In this document: piece after piece, positions 34,304 to 46,576 of the stretch
How the letters are laid out: each line of letters begins with the position of its first letter
Numbering within the stretch: the stretch's first letter is position 1
Assembly (NCBI RefSeq): GCF_024323335.1
Contig: NC_066583.1
Span: forward strand, 368,655,452-368,719,451
Length of the DNA stretch: 64,000 bases
From: Lathyrus oleraceus
Lineage: Eukaryota > Streptophyta > Magnoliopsida > Fabales > Fabaceae
Direction of reading: 5' to 3'
Made by a program: the position numbers and the translations under genes
Notes under the pieces: generated by a model
Told to the model about the DNA's origin: nothing
The model's input: only the letters and a program-made list of their open reading frames with translations
Database searches by the model: none

Positions 34304-35360
34304 GCTTCTAGTTTAAGACAGATGTCAGGCAATCAGCTTGGTGGTAGTGGTTTGTCTGACTAAAGGCTAAGTGATAGTAAGATTGGTATTGTCATCATGA
34401 AATGCAGGATGATATGTGAATGATGCATGAGTATTATATTTTTTTATCATTCATGATGCATGAATGCATTAATGCATGAATTTACGGTGCATAAGCATGG
34501 CTTTCACAAGTTGCACACACAAGCAGGCATAATATCACAGGCTCGAGATACGGATGAAGGATAACTTTGATTGCTTTCCATAACATGGATCTCACTGATC
34601 GTATTCTAGGGTTATAGATAGGGACCCTAGAGTCATCAATTCATTTGGCTGCTTGGCGCTTACGGTAAAAGCTTGTCGGTCGTCAACTCCCTCAAATGAG
34701 TCTCTTCTAGGTGAAATTTTCATACTGACCCATGTGAGAAAAGCTTCTCGGGGACCCGTACTACGTGACCATCGACATTGGGTTCTAGACAAGGGACTCA
34801 AAGTCATGGACCCTCTTGACTGTTTGCCGCTTACAGCAAAAGCTTTCCGGTCAACAACTCCATCAAGAAAATCTACTTTGAGTGAGATCTTCGTACTGAC
34901 CCTCGTGAGAAAAGCTTCTCGGGGAGCCGTACTATGCGACCATCAATCTTAATTGGTCAAAGGTTCAATGTTCTACAAAGGTCCTTAAAGTCATTGATCC
35001 TAATGAAGACATTAATCGTTTACGCCAAAAGCTTGACGGTCGTTAACGTATCCAAAAGAATCTACTCTAAGCGAGGTTCTCGTATCGACCCTTACGAGAA
35101 AAGCTTCTCGGTGGCCCATACTACTCAACCTCTCCTATCTCAAGTTTTCACTCTAGACTCAGGTAGAGAATATTTCCCACAAGGTTTCTTGCAATCAAAG
35201 TGTCATCCATTCGGTATCATAGAATCATGGAACCATAAAACTGATTACCAAAGAAATTTAAAGCAAAAGGCAATAAATAAGGCAAGCAATATCAAAAGGA
35301 TAAACATCCACACATGCGAGGAAGCAACCTAGATTAGGCTTGACTTGTTTATGGAGGTGT
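34304..35360 (-). other. Ogre 5' UTR with a three-copy tandem repeat
   Basis: The word aaaagcttctcgg starts at 34739, 34910 and 35099. Each copy is preceded by a related gcttacggtaaaagctt-like word and ...tactgaccc, giving units of 171 and 189 bp. No long frame is present. The segment separates the primer-binding site from gag. Confidence 0.75.
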
Positions 35361-35377
35361 CCTCAGCAGAGTCACCA
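35361..35377 (-). other. Primer-binding site of the large Ogre element
   Basis: On the - strand TGGTGACTCTGCTGAGG follows the LTR end after two bases. The TGG start fits annealing to a tRNA 3' CCA. Ogre elements are reported to use a tRNA-Arg primer; I could not verify the match. Confidence 0.7.
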
Positions 35378-35379
35378 GC

Positions 35380-37068
35380 TGTCGCTACGCAAAAAATACA
35401 GAGTCGCCATCGGTTTTTATTTATTCCAAAGGAAAGGGAAAATATAGAGAAAATCCCAAAGAATGGTCATCGCAACCACGAACAGGTTCGGAAGTCGGTT
35501 ATGCAAGGGGAAGGTATTAGCACCCCTCAAATCCATGGTACTCCATGGGAACCATCTAGGATGTTTGCGCTTGAATGGCTGTTGTTTATCAAAATTTTTG
35601 CTTGCCAAAGGTTTGCGGAGTGGAGGTAGATTTTAAATTAGTGTGCTTGCCAAGGATTAGGTCCTCGTGCCTACGTATGCCCACTTGTTGAAATGAGAAA
35701 TCAGAGCCCCGTAGTTCATGGATTTAAAAAGTTTGTTTGTTTTGTTGATTTTATTACCTTGAAGAAGGGTTTTCGATTGTGTCGCCCTAAGGCTCAAACA
35801 AAAGATTTGAATGCGTTGAAGTTGTTTTTAGGTTTTGAGAAAGTGTTATTGATTTCGGATTGCACTAAAGACTATGTGTAAAGGTGAATACCTCGAACTA
35901 CCAAGCCAAACGTCTTGTGTTCGAAGCATTTAGAACGAGTGTAGGAAAGCTCCATTCTCATCCCTTCTTTACCACTTAAGGCTCGTGACGTACAATCCTA
36001 ATCGCCATTTATTGTTTTTTTTAGTTTGATTTGGAAAAAGACCGATTGACGTTGGATCCATTGTTTTCTTATTGATTTTTGAAAGAGTGATCGCTCCTAA
36101 TGCCTAAAAGAATAGCTAACAAACAATAATAAAGAAAACGAGTAAAAGCATACATCGGAAAGGGGAGGGGGTACATGTAAAGTACAAGTGAGTGCGGGAA
36201 ATAAAAGATCTCATTGTCAGGTAGTCCAAGAGAAAACCTTATGTGTGCATAGTGTCCTAAACTAGAAAGCGAGTAAAAGATTACAAGTCTTCTTGAGTCT
36301 TGAATGCTCCTTTCCATGTTCGGGTCAAATACTTGTCCAAAGTCTTTTGCAAGGGTCCTAATGAGTCTCTAAATCCATTGTCCAAAGTCCATTACATGCT
36401 TGGGAATTATCTTGTTTTTTGCATTTTTTAAGTCTAATCCATTTTTAGTCCATTTTAGAATGAGATGAAGAATGATGATACAATATGGTAAAGAAAAGCA
36501 AAATAAGAGCAAGGTAAGATGACAAAAATTTAATGTTAGAAGTTAGGTACAATAATGTAACAAGTTAGAAGTTAGAAAACAAAAATTTAAAGTTAGGAGT
36601 TAATGTTAGATGTTATATCAAAGTAGAAGAGTATTCAAATTTTTTATAATCAAAATTCAACTCTAAAACAATTATCAAATCAATTCTAAAACAATTATTA
36701 AATCAATTCTAAGACAATTAACAATCAATTCTAAAACAATTAACAAAAATTATCCAAATTCAACGATTAGCACAATTATCAAAATTCAACTCTAAAACCA
36801 TTAGCAATCTATTCTAAAATAATTAACAAAAATTATCCAAATTCAATAATTAACACAATTATCCAAATTCTAAACAATTATCAATCAATTAATCCTAAAC
36901 AATTATCAACCAATTAATCCTAAACAATTATCCTAATTATTATTAACTATTATTATTCACCTAATCCTAAATCTAATAAACACCAATCCAGCATGGGCCT
37001 TGGATAGGTGGGGAAACAAGCCCAAACCGAGGGGGGGGGGGGCACTAGGCCTACGGGGTGTACACTAC
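35380..37068 (-). repeat. 5' LTR of the large Ogre element, left segment
   Basis: Aligns with 12136-13838 in the other LTR. It ends with the first copy of the target duplication actac (37064-37068) made by the solo LTR insertion. Confidence 0.9.
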
Positions 37069-38965
37069 TGTCATACCCCAAAATTTGCCTGTTAATCTTG
37101 CAAGACATTTTTCAAGGCACTCCAACTCATTTTTCAAGACATTGATCTTAAAGGAACAAAGACCCAGCACACAGGTGGCCAAATCCAGAAAATGACTTAA
37201 ACTGGCTTGCTCGCTAGACGAGCAAAATCCTTCGCCTAGCGAACCCTTCACTGCACCACTCGCCTAGCGAAGCTTGCGAATACCAGAAATTTTGGGCTTC
37301 ATTATGAGCCCATTAGGTCACAAAAACGATTATAAATACCAAGACCTCATTCAAGCAGGGAGGAGAAAAGGGGAGAAAGAAAAAGGGAGAAACACAAACC
37401 CACACAGACAGCAAACCCTGGAGGCTAAACAAGAGAATTCAGAGCAACCCTAAAGGCAACCCTGAAGGAAACTCATCTGCACAAAGGTTACCTCCGCCCA
37501 ACTCAATCCGGCACCAACCCTAAGAGTTATCTGCCAATTCAACGTTGCAATTCAATTGCAAACAGGTTTGCACCACCACTACCGCTTTATGCTCCCAATT
37601 TACATGTGACATAATGATTGAATTTATAAATATATCTTAGGTTTTGCATGTGGATCTAAGTATGCATGGATGTCTTGAATGTTTAACCATGTAATTTCTG
37701 TAATGGATGCCATAGGGTTTGGAGCTTGCTGAAATCGTACTGTAATTAAAATCAAAACCCGCAGCCGTTCGCTAGCACATCACTAAGCGAACATGTAGCG
37801 AGTGTTCGCCAAGCCTTCGCTAGGCGAGGCAGTAGCGAACATGACAGTCGCTGATTTTTTTCTGTTCTGTTCTGTGTTTATCTGACATGTCCTATCATAG
37901 CTGTGTAATATTTGCCTGACATTATTACTGCTGCGATTCCTTTGTTCGGTGCAACTATTGATCGCACCCCATTTGGTATTCTGACCTGTTTGCTGAATTT
38001 TGTGAGGGCTCACATATTCCCGAAGAAGGTAGCTTGCTAGGTATTCCACTTTATTTGTGGGATACCCTTATGGAGATTCATCCTAATTACCTAACTGATT
38101 ACAAATGTTGCCTTTGAATATATGATCTTGACCCTCTCTTTGTTGCCTTACGGTATTACGGTCATGTCCCGCGAATGTGGGGATACACTTAGCAAAGACC
38201 CTTCGATTAAATCATCATGTCCCTATAAGATGAATCATAGTCCCTCGGATGTTGCCTGTGAATATATGATTTTGTCCCTCGATGACCCTCCGTGGTAGCC
38301 TACGATTAAATGATGATCGTCCCTTCGAATGCTAAGGTATCCTTACAAATGTTGCCTTCAATGACTAATCGACGACCCTACGATGTCCCTTTACATCCAA
38401 AGGATAAGACTACTTACTTCTCAATAGTAAGGACAGTTTTACCTTCATAAGGATAGGAAATACCCCTAAAGACCTTGGGTAGGTATAACTCTTAAATGCT
38501 GACTCACAACTTAAAACACTTTTCACACCTCACACTTTGCAAAACATCTATTAGAAAATCACCACTTGGTATACATTCGTACTAGAATCATTGCCAAGTT
38601 ATATTTTTCTAAACAACTTTCAAAATTAAACGAGATAAATACTTTGTATACATTCGTACAAGAATCATTACAAAGTTAAACTCTCTTTTCAAAACATTTT
38701 CTAAACAGTTTCCCAAACACTTTTTAAGACAAGAAAAACATAAGTGATCAAGCAATTAAGAGCCCATGGACAACCATGGATACAAAGGGTGCTAACACCT
38801 TCCCTTTGTATAATGTACCTCCCGAACCCAAAATCTAATCAAGGTCTTTCCTGTTCTTTTCCGCCTTTCCTTATTGGATAAAAGAAAAGTCGATGGCGAC
38901 TCTTGCTATCCGCGACATTTGCTTTCCAAAGAAAAAAACACATAAAGTCAGTTCACCGTATGACA
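37069..38965 (+). mobile_element. Ogre-type solo LTR (1897 bp)
   Basis: Begins TGTCATACCCC and ends GTATGACA, with perfect 5-bp duplications actac at 37064-37068 and 38966-38970. Removing it joins gggtgtac...actac to ataatagcattgg, matching the intact copy near 13826-13850. Its U5 end has the same gctaacaccttcccttt motif, in the opposite orientation, as the other Ogre LTRs here. A single LTR with target duplications indicates LTR-LTR recombination after insertion. Confidence 0.95.
37331..37338 (+). promoter_or_regulatory. TATA box of the solo LTR
   Basis: TATAAATA about 260 bp into the LTR. It is followed by a purine-rich segment typical of an LTR leader. Confidence 0.55.
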
Positions 38966-39945
38966 ACTACATAATAGCATTGGACCCCAATTGGAGGCCC
39001 ACGGTGAAAGCACCAAAAGCAAAAGGTCGCCGCCTTTCACCTTGCTTCACGCTCAGTAATATACTGAGGGAAGACGCACAGATTGGGACGAATCTAACCG
39101 TGCCGGCCTCCATCGCCGGTGGCGGTTATAAATTAATGAAGCAACTCGTGCCACTATTCTGCTTCTATTCTCCCTAACCGAAATGGAACAACACTTATCC
39201 ACCTAAGCATAACGAAATCACTAACACACGAATCTTCGACGGAATGAATTGAGCGATCGAACGAAAGTGGAGTGGGATTCCACTATGATCCACAACAATA
39301 AATTCGTACTAACGCAAATAAAATCGACCTACACGAAGAGGTGAACGACCTACCAGCGAGGGCGAAGGATGATCGGCCGATGAACGTCGGATTCGAATCT
39401 CCAGCCTTCACTCCTTGCACTAATGATTCTTCAACCGTCTTCCTTCGATTCTTGTTACAAGTTGCTTTTGGTACAATGATTTCATTACGAGTTGTGACAA
39501 GCTATGATTCGGCATCGTGAACGATCTGCAGTTTGATTTGCAATAGTCGTATCATGAATCATTTGTGATGGTGATTTGCTACTGCTCCAAAGAATGAAGG
39601 ATTATTGAATTATAGATTGAGATTCTTCGATGGATGAAGAGTGACCGGACGCAGATCTCCAATTCGCCGTGAGTTTTTTCTTCTTCTCCGCTACCGCCTC
39701 TTTTCCCTTTTCTTCTTCACCCCTTCTATACGGATTCTATATGAGTTTTTGTGTGTTCTATGTTGCAGTGATAAGCGAAATACCGAGAAGAGTTCGTAAG
39801 GCTTGGGTTCGAAGAAGGTTGAAGGCAATGGCAATAGAGGTTCGGCAAAGAACCAGGTTACGGTTAGCAGAAAAGAGAAAGGGAAGAAGAAGAATTCTGG
39901 AAGAGAAACCAATTGGAGAGACCCAAAATTCAATGCTTAATCATG

Positions 39946-39953
39946 TATTTATA
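39946..39953 (-). promoter_or_regulatory. TATA box of the Ogre 5' LTR
   Basis: TATAAATA on the - strand, at the same position as TATATAAATA in the 3' LTR. This would start the genomic RNA of the element. Confidence 0.55.
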
Positions 39954-40001
39954 GAGTCTTTTAGAAGGAATTGATGAATGCGTTTTGGAATTTCTGTTGT
40001 C

Positions 40002-40265
40002 GTTTTTAAATTTCCAGTTTTGTTTAGGATGCCGTTTTGGTGTGTACGTTACGCAGTTGGTATTTGCATTTCTTTGTTGCATTTGGATTTCTTTTCATGT
40101 TGCTGTTTTCAAATTTTCAGTTTTGTTTAGGATGTCGTTTTGGTTTGTGCGTTCCGCAGTTGGTATTTGCGTTTCGTTGTTGTGTTTGTATTTCTTTTCA
40201 TGTTTCCATTTTCAAATTTCCAGTTTTGTTTAGGATGTCGTTTTGGTTTGTGCGTTCCGCAGTGA
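40002..40265 (-). repeat. 103-bp tandem repeat in the Ogre 5' LTR
   Basis: Copies start at 40002, 40105 and 40208, the same period as in the 3' LTR. Frames opened by the repeat have no homology and are not called as genes. Confidence 0.85.
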
Positions 40266-41557
40266 GTTTTGTTGTAACTTGTCGTTTAAGTTCTGTTTTG
40301 GAATTGGCTTGACGTGTGCGTCGACTGGGAGCTGCAGTTTGTGGCTTATGGTTGTAGTTTGAATTGTTGTTTCATGCTCGTTGTTGTGGCTTGCGTACAG
40401 CTTGCACTGCTGCATATTGTAGCAGTATTTCCGATGACATTTTTCTGATTTGCTTTAACCATGTATATCAGAAATGGATAACTAAATTGGTAATATGGGT
40501 TAATTGGGGGGTAAAAATTGGATATGGTTTTGTGAGATTAAAAGTGGTTAGTGATGGATATTTGGATTAATAACATTGGATAAATGAATAAATATTGGAT
40601 ATTGGTTTTGAGTGAATTGGTTGGTTTATTAGGAATTGAAATGGATAAGAAATAGTTTAGATAAATTGGATTTGGACTAAAAATGAGAAATTGTTATCAA
40701 ATGGATTTTATTGGAATTAAATAAAATTGGATTTGAAAATGGGCCCAACAAAAAATATGGAATGAGCTTAACAAAAATGAAATGATTAAATTTTCAAAAT
40801 CAATTCGATTTTTCAAGAATCAATTTGAATTGTCCAACTCAACTTGAACTTCTAAAATTAATTCGAAAAAGAGCGATATGATTTCTAAAACCAAATTTAT
40901 CTTCAAAGATCAAATCTAACCTCAAAATCAACTTAAACTTCAAACGTTAATTTGAAGTTGAAATCAATACGAAGTTAGAATTAATCAAAACAATTATTAT
41001 GACACGATGACAAAAATGATGACTGCATACGCAACAGACTGGTGAATCCAACTGACGCGACTTGTAAATTGGATTGAACCATAATCAAATGAATGAAAAA
41101 TCGAACCAGTTATGCACTGAAAACACTTGACCAAGAACCAAATGGCTAACCAAGAATGGTCATGGATAAGGACTCAACTGAGATATAAACCACATGGATA
41201 CATGATTAACAAAACATGTGGCAAGTCCTAATGATCAAGGTATGATCAGGCTTGATCAAATGCCTTAAAATCAAGCAGTTTACCAAATAAATGAACTTAT
41301 CCACCAACGTCATAAACCAAATGATTAGGGCTTGATTGACTGATTTGCCTCAAGTTACTGACGAACCTTGGTATCCACCAGGTACCAGTACAAGCCATGA
41401 ATTCAAGTCACGTGTCTCCTTGTGTCAAACCATGCTTATTCAAATGAAATGAATGCTTATGATGATATGCAAATGTTTATGGTTAGTGGCCTATATGATC
41501 ATTGTGAAGGGTAGGGTGAATTTTGGGGTATGACATTGTGCAAACGTATTTGTTTTA

Positions 41558-41625
41558 GGAGCGGAGGTTTGAGGATTTGAGTTCAAAGTTGAAGGCGGAG
41601 GCGAAGCCCTTTGGTTCACCTAATG
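41558..41625. other. Exon-like block beside the Ogre insertion
   Basis: On the + strand a GC-richer 68-bp block is preceded by tatttgttttag and followed by gtaagttt, good splice signals. It has one open frame (ERRFEDLSSKLKAEAK...). On the - strand the same block is also open up to a stop and could be the N-terminal leader of the LINE ORF1 cut at 12135. The two readings cannot be separated here. Confidence 0.3.
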
Positions 41626-43112
41626 GTAAGTTTAAATAAACGTGTTGTCACATCTTTAATATGTTATAAATGCAAACTTGAAATTAACATAAGAGATTAA
41701 ATTCTCACAAGTATGAGAAATCAAAATTTAAATTTTAACTAAATAAATATTCATATTTAGTGATTAATAAATTTTAAGTAAATTAACACTATTGAAGAAG
41801 AACGAAAAAAAACCCTTAATTTTTATTCTTACAAACTATATTTTTTTTAATTATTATTATCAATATTGCTTCACACATTTTTCTTAAAAAAACAAAAAAA
41901 AATATATCATTATATGGTGTGAAATGGCTGTTCTTCCAAATATTCTTGCACCATAATATTTATATATTGATTTTTTTTCAATTGTAAGATATATTTATTT
42001 TCTCAATGTCAATGTATTTATTCATTTAATCTATACCAACTTCTTATCTTTTCCATTGATCATATCAATGTTCACTATTTTTGAGGCTTTATTTAAAAAA
42101 AAAAACTTAAAGATATTGAGTTTATATATTTAATGAAAGTATATACCATAAAAAATTATAACACAAATATTTAAAAAAAGTAAATTACAAAATAATTTGT
42201 TTATGTAGTTACAAACAAAAGTTGAATATAATAGAAAATGTGTTTATTACGACAATGTTCTTGAATCTAATAAAAATGTGTTTATTACGAAATTATGATA
42301 TAAAAAAGAGAAATTATTAATTGTGATATAAATTAGAGAAATTATGAAGAGCTTTACAAAATTGTCCTTTATTAATGGTATTGAAAAAAGAAATTGACAT
42401 AATTAAAAAGAGAGAATAATAAATATTTAATGGTATAATAGAAAAAATAACATAATTCATTGATATTATATAACGGCTTATATTGTGGTACAAAATATTT
42501 TTTTAAATAGACTTATAATAAAAAAATGGAGGTAATACATATTGATTTTACTACGGATAATACCTTGATAATACCGAGGTTGACTATTTTTAAATTTTAC
42601 TATTTATAATTTTGAGATTCAATTATTTTGAAATTTTACCTTATAAAAATCCATAAAATCAATAACTTCATTTCATTCTTGTCCATATTTTTGTCATAGA
42701 TTGTCAGAAAATTCTTTTAATACGGTAATTTTATTAAATCTATTTATTTCACATTAATACACCATAAAATAAAATTTTAACTCAGATATCTTTTTAAAAA
42801 TGAATTACATAGGGTTAAGTTAAATAAACTTGTCATTAATCCTTAATATATTACAAATAGAAACTTAAAATTAACATAAGAATCAAATTCTAACATCTAT
42901 GAAAAAATCAAAATTTAAATTTTAACTAAAAAAACATTCATATTTAATGATTAACAAAATTTAAGTAAATTAACACTATTGAAGAGGAAAAAAACTCCTT
43001 AATATTTCTTCTTGCCAACTAATTTTCTAAGAATTTTGAATAATAATAATTATAAATATTGCTTCAAACATTTTTCTTACAATTTTTCTTTTTACAAATT
43101 ATATTTTTTAAA

Positions 43113-43144
<32 letters not shown>

Positions 43145-43240
43145 CAATATTGTTTCAAACATTTATTTTTAAAATAAATAAACAAATCATTATAGGTTGT
43201 CAAATATTCTTCACCAAAAGATTTATGTATTGATTCCATT

Positions 43241-43953
43241 TAGGGATGGAAATGGCCATAGTACCCTTTTCCAAACTCGTAGCTTAAAAAAATCTCACTA
43301 TATGAGCTCTTACATGCATGGTCAGCAATGTTTGTACCCGTATCCGTATCTTACGGGTACCTAAGTACACATACCCATACATGTTTATCCATATTTTTAA
43401 TAAAAAATAATTGATCAATTATAATTTATCATATCATTTTAAGTTTTTAATAACATTTAAAAAAATTGAGGATGTTATTTTTGAGATAAAAAATAAGAGA
43501 TTAATTACTATACACTGTCAGTGTAAAAAGTTTTACACCGTCGGTTCATCATCATCACCCGTTTGTATTACTTTATAGATTTTTAAAATAAAAGTCAAAC
43601 TTCTTTTAGTGATGGTGTAAAACCCTTTTACACTGACAGTGTATTTCAATTAATCTCAAAAAATAAACAAAAATTTATATTAAAATGCATAAAAATTTAA
43701 TTGCGATGTATTTAATAAAATTGTTAGATTAAAATATGTATATAATAATGAAAATAAAAATAAATAAATAAATATAATGTGAATATGTGGCGCCATGGAC
43801 ACTAAGGTATCCCTACCCGCACCCATACCTACTTATTTTAGTGAGTAATTTTGCCCGTGTCTTCAACCGTGCCCATTTTATGGATTTTTACCCTACCCAT
43901 TATGGATAGTTTTTGCGGGTACCCAGTAAAGATGGGTACAATTGTCATCTCTA
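43241..43953. mobile_element. hAT deletion derivative inside the tandem unit
   Basis: Ends are tagggatgg... and ...gtcatctcta, with 8-bp duplications attccatt at 43233-43240 and 43954-43961. It has no transposase. The same left end after gattccattt recurs in the other units (about 45053, 51383 and a mutated form at 53178), so it was in the unit before amplification. Many tacc/gggta words are characteristic of this family. Confidence 0.75.
43497..43657. mobile_element. Mutator-type MITE (161 bp)
   Basis: Inverted repeats of more than 40 bp start GAGATTAATT on both ends and include TACACTGTCAGTGTAAAA. The flanking 9-bp duplication aaaaaataa is perfect. The other units lack it, so it came after amplification and lies inside the hAT derivative. 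Confidence 0.88.
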
Positions 43954-45204
43954 ATTCCATTTTGCAATTATAATATACTACATTTTTAAGTATTTATTCA
44001 TTTAACTCGTACTAACTTCTTATGTGCTTCATCGATCATCTAAAAACTCACATTTTTTTTAGACTATTTTTTAAAAAACGCTAAAATTAGTTGTCTCATT
44101 TGAGTTTTATACATATTATTTTTTGATCTAGAGACGTATGACACTTTTATTATGATAAATACATTGATTTTAATTAAATATAAAAATATATATCATAAAA
44201 AATTTATAACTAAAATATTTACAAAAATAAATTAAATAATGCTACATTGATAATCTCAAGGTTCAAGGTTTAATTCTTTTCAGATTTTATTCAAATCAGT
44301 AGAGGCATTTCAGGAGCTTTTAATACTGTAATATCAAATTTCTACTAAACTAGGTTTACCTATTTTTAGATTTTACTGCAGATAATATTGAGCTCACTCA
44401 TTTTTAGATTTTACTATTTATAATTTCCAAGTTCGCTTCGTTTTAGATTTTACTTTAAAAAAATTCATAAAGTCAGTAATTTCATTTCTTTCTTATCCAT
44501 ATTTTTGTCATAGACATAAAATTCGTTCAATACGGAAATTTTATTAAATCTATTTATTTCACACTAATACTCCATAAAATAAATTAAATAAACTTGTGAG
44601 TAAAAAAAAGTTAAATAAACTTGTCATTAAATCCTTAATATATTGCTTATAGAAACTTAAAATTAACATAAGAATCAAATTCTCACAACTATGAGAAATC
44701 AAAATTTAAATTTTAACTAAAAAAATTCATATTCAGTGATTAATAAAATTTAAGTAAATTAACACTATTGAAGAAAAAAAAACTCCTTAATATTTCTTCT
44801 TGCTAACTAATGAAAAAAAACTCCTTAATATTTCTTCTTGCCAACTAATTTTCTAACAATTTTGAATAATTATTACAATAAATATTAAAACATTTTTCTT
44901 ACAATTTTTCTTCTTACAAATTATATTTTTTAATTATTATTATTATTATTATTATCAATATTGCTTTACACATTTATATTTAAAATAAAATAAAAATATT
45001 TTATGTTGTCAAATATTCTTCACCAAAAGATTTATGTATGGATTCCATTTAGGGATGGCAATGGGCATAATACCCTTTCCCAAACTCGTAGCTTAAAAAA
45101 TCCTCGTATATGAGTCCATACTTGTGTGGCCATCAATGTTTGACATGTACCCGTACCTTACGGGTACCTAAGTATCCATACTCACACCTGTTTATCTGCA
45201 TTTC

Positions 45205-45692
45205 TATTGAATTGTAATTCCTTGTATCGAATCAGGTTACTCGACAGAACAAGGAAGTGTCGAACAACCTAGTGTATTGAGTTGTGTTAGTGTGTGTCGA
45301 AGTGTCGAAGCATGTTGCTTCATACATGATTTCAATTTAGGCCTATTTTAGTAGTGTTAACTATTTTGGGCTTTTATAGTTTTTTGTCTTGGCTTAGTCA
45401 GCAAGTTAACCTAAATCTATAAATAGAGGGAGTAACCCTTATTCTTGTAATGAAGTGAATGTTGTATTCATAACATTGTATTCACAGAATTTTGTAGTTG
45501 CGAAGTGAATAAAGAAGTTTTTCACAGGTTGTGGGCAGAGAGAAACTCTGTAGAATATTCTTCTTCTCCTTCATCATTATTTATTCTCTTTCTCCATTGT
45601 TCTTCTCTTTTCATTATTATTGTATGGATGATAACAATCTTGTTCATCAAGATTGATTGAAATTCTCCATAGGTTGTGATGGATTTCCAACA
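45205..45692 (+). repeat. 5' LTR of the second copia element
   Basis: 488 bp, with TATAAATA at 45418-45425 and a repeated gtcgaa word near its start. Its first G is mutated to A. Confidence 0.93.
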
Positions 45693-45694
45693 TC

Positions 45695-45707
45695 TGGTAT
45701 AAAGAGC
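45695..45707 (+). other. Primer-binding site of the second copia element
   Basis: TGGTATAAAGAGC lies two bases after the LTR. It is a variant of the initiator tRNA-Met site TGGTATCAGAGC. Confidence 0.75.
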
Positions 45708-45741
45708 TCCAGTTTAAGCGATTCGTGGGAAGAAAATCACG

Positions 45742-46538
45742 ATGGCAATGAATCATCCAAATAGGCATTTTCCAACAAATCTTATGATTCTCAAGAATAA
45801 TAATGATTAGAATTGGTGCAAGCAGATAAAGGTCTTTGGGATCTTGTGAAGGAAGGAGTAACAACGCTTGCAGAAAATGCGACAAATCAAGAAAATGCTA
45901 CACATAAAGAATTGAAGAAGAAAGATTATAAATCTCTCTTTATAACCCATCAATATGTTGATGCATTTAAATTTGAAAAGGTTAGTGATGTAGAGTCAGC
46001 GAAAGAAGCATGGGAAATTCTGGATAAGTTGTTTGGAGACGCGAAGAAGGTGAAATAGGTGATGTTACAAACTCACAAAAGGATGTATGAATTGCTTCAT
46101 ATGGAAGCCAATGAAAGAATAACTAATTTATTCACCAAGGTTACGAAATTGGTGAATCAAATCAAGGTATATGAAGAAGTGTTGACATCAAGATCTGTTG
46201 TTAGAAAGATCTTGAGGTCGTTGGCTCCAAAGTTTGACCACGTGGTAGTAGCCATAAAAGAGTTGAAGGATTTATCAAAACTGACAAAGGAAGATCTTCA
46301 AGGGACGTTTAAATCTCATGAACAAAGAATGGCTGAAAGAGTTGCAGGAAAGTTGAAGAGTAATATGGCTTTGCAAGTGCAATCAACAAAAGAAAGGAAA
46401 GGCAAAGAAAGCTGGAATGGAACACAAAGGCAGAGGAGGCTACAACAGTTCGACTGGTCAAAATCAGCAGGAAGGAAACATGTCAAATTAGAGAAAAATC
46501 TGGAACCAAGGCAACCAAAGAGATGGTGTTTCATGTAG
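45742..46538 (+). pseudogene. copia gag
   Basis: It begins near 45742. It runs in a frame open from 45813 to 46538 except for a TAG at 46056-46058, with an early shift or stop near 45800. It shows a UBN2-type gag with K-E-A-W-E-I-L-D and an Arg/Lys-rich tail. The zinc knuckle (CYNCHKYDHYSSNC, about 46577-46620) lies downstream in another frame. Gag would form the particle shell. Confidence 0.8.
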
Positions 46539-46576
46539 AAATATAGGTGGTGGTCAAAAGCCATACAAGAGTCACA

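Larger units (their letters stand above)
38971..41535 (-). repeat. 5' LTR of the large Ogre element, right segment
   Basis: Continues the LTR after the solo LTR and aligns with 13839-15932 plus 24590-25045. It contains the LTR promoter and the 103-bp repeats. It ends ggggtatgaca at 41535. Confidence 0.9.
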
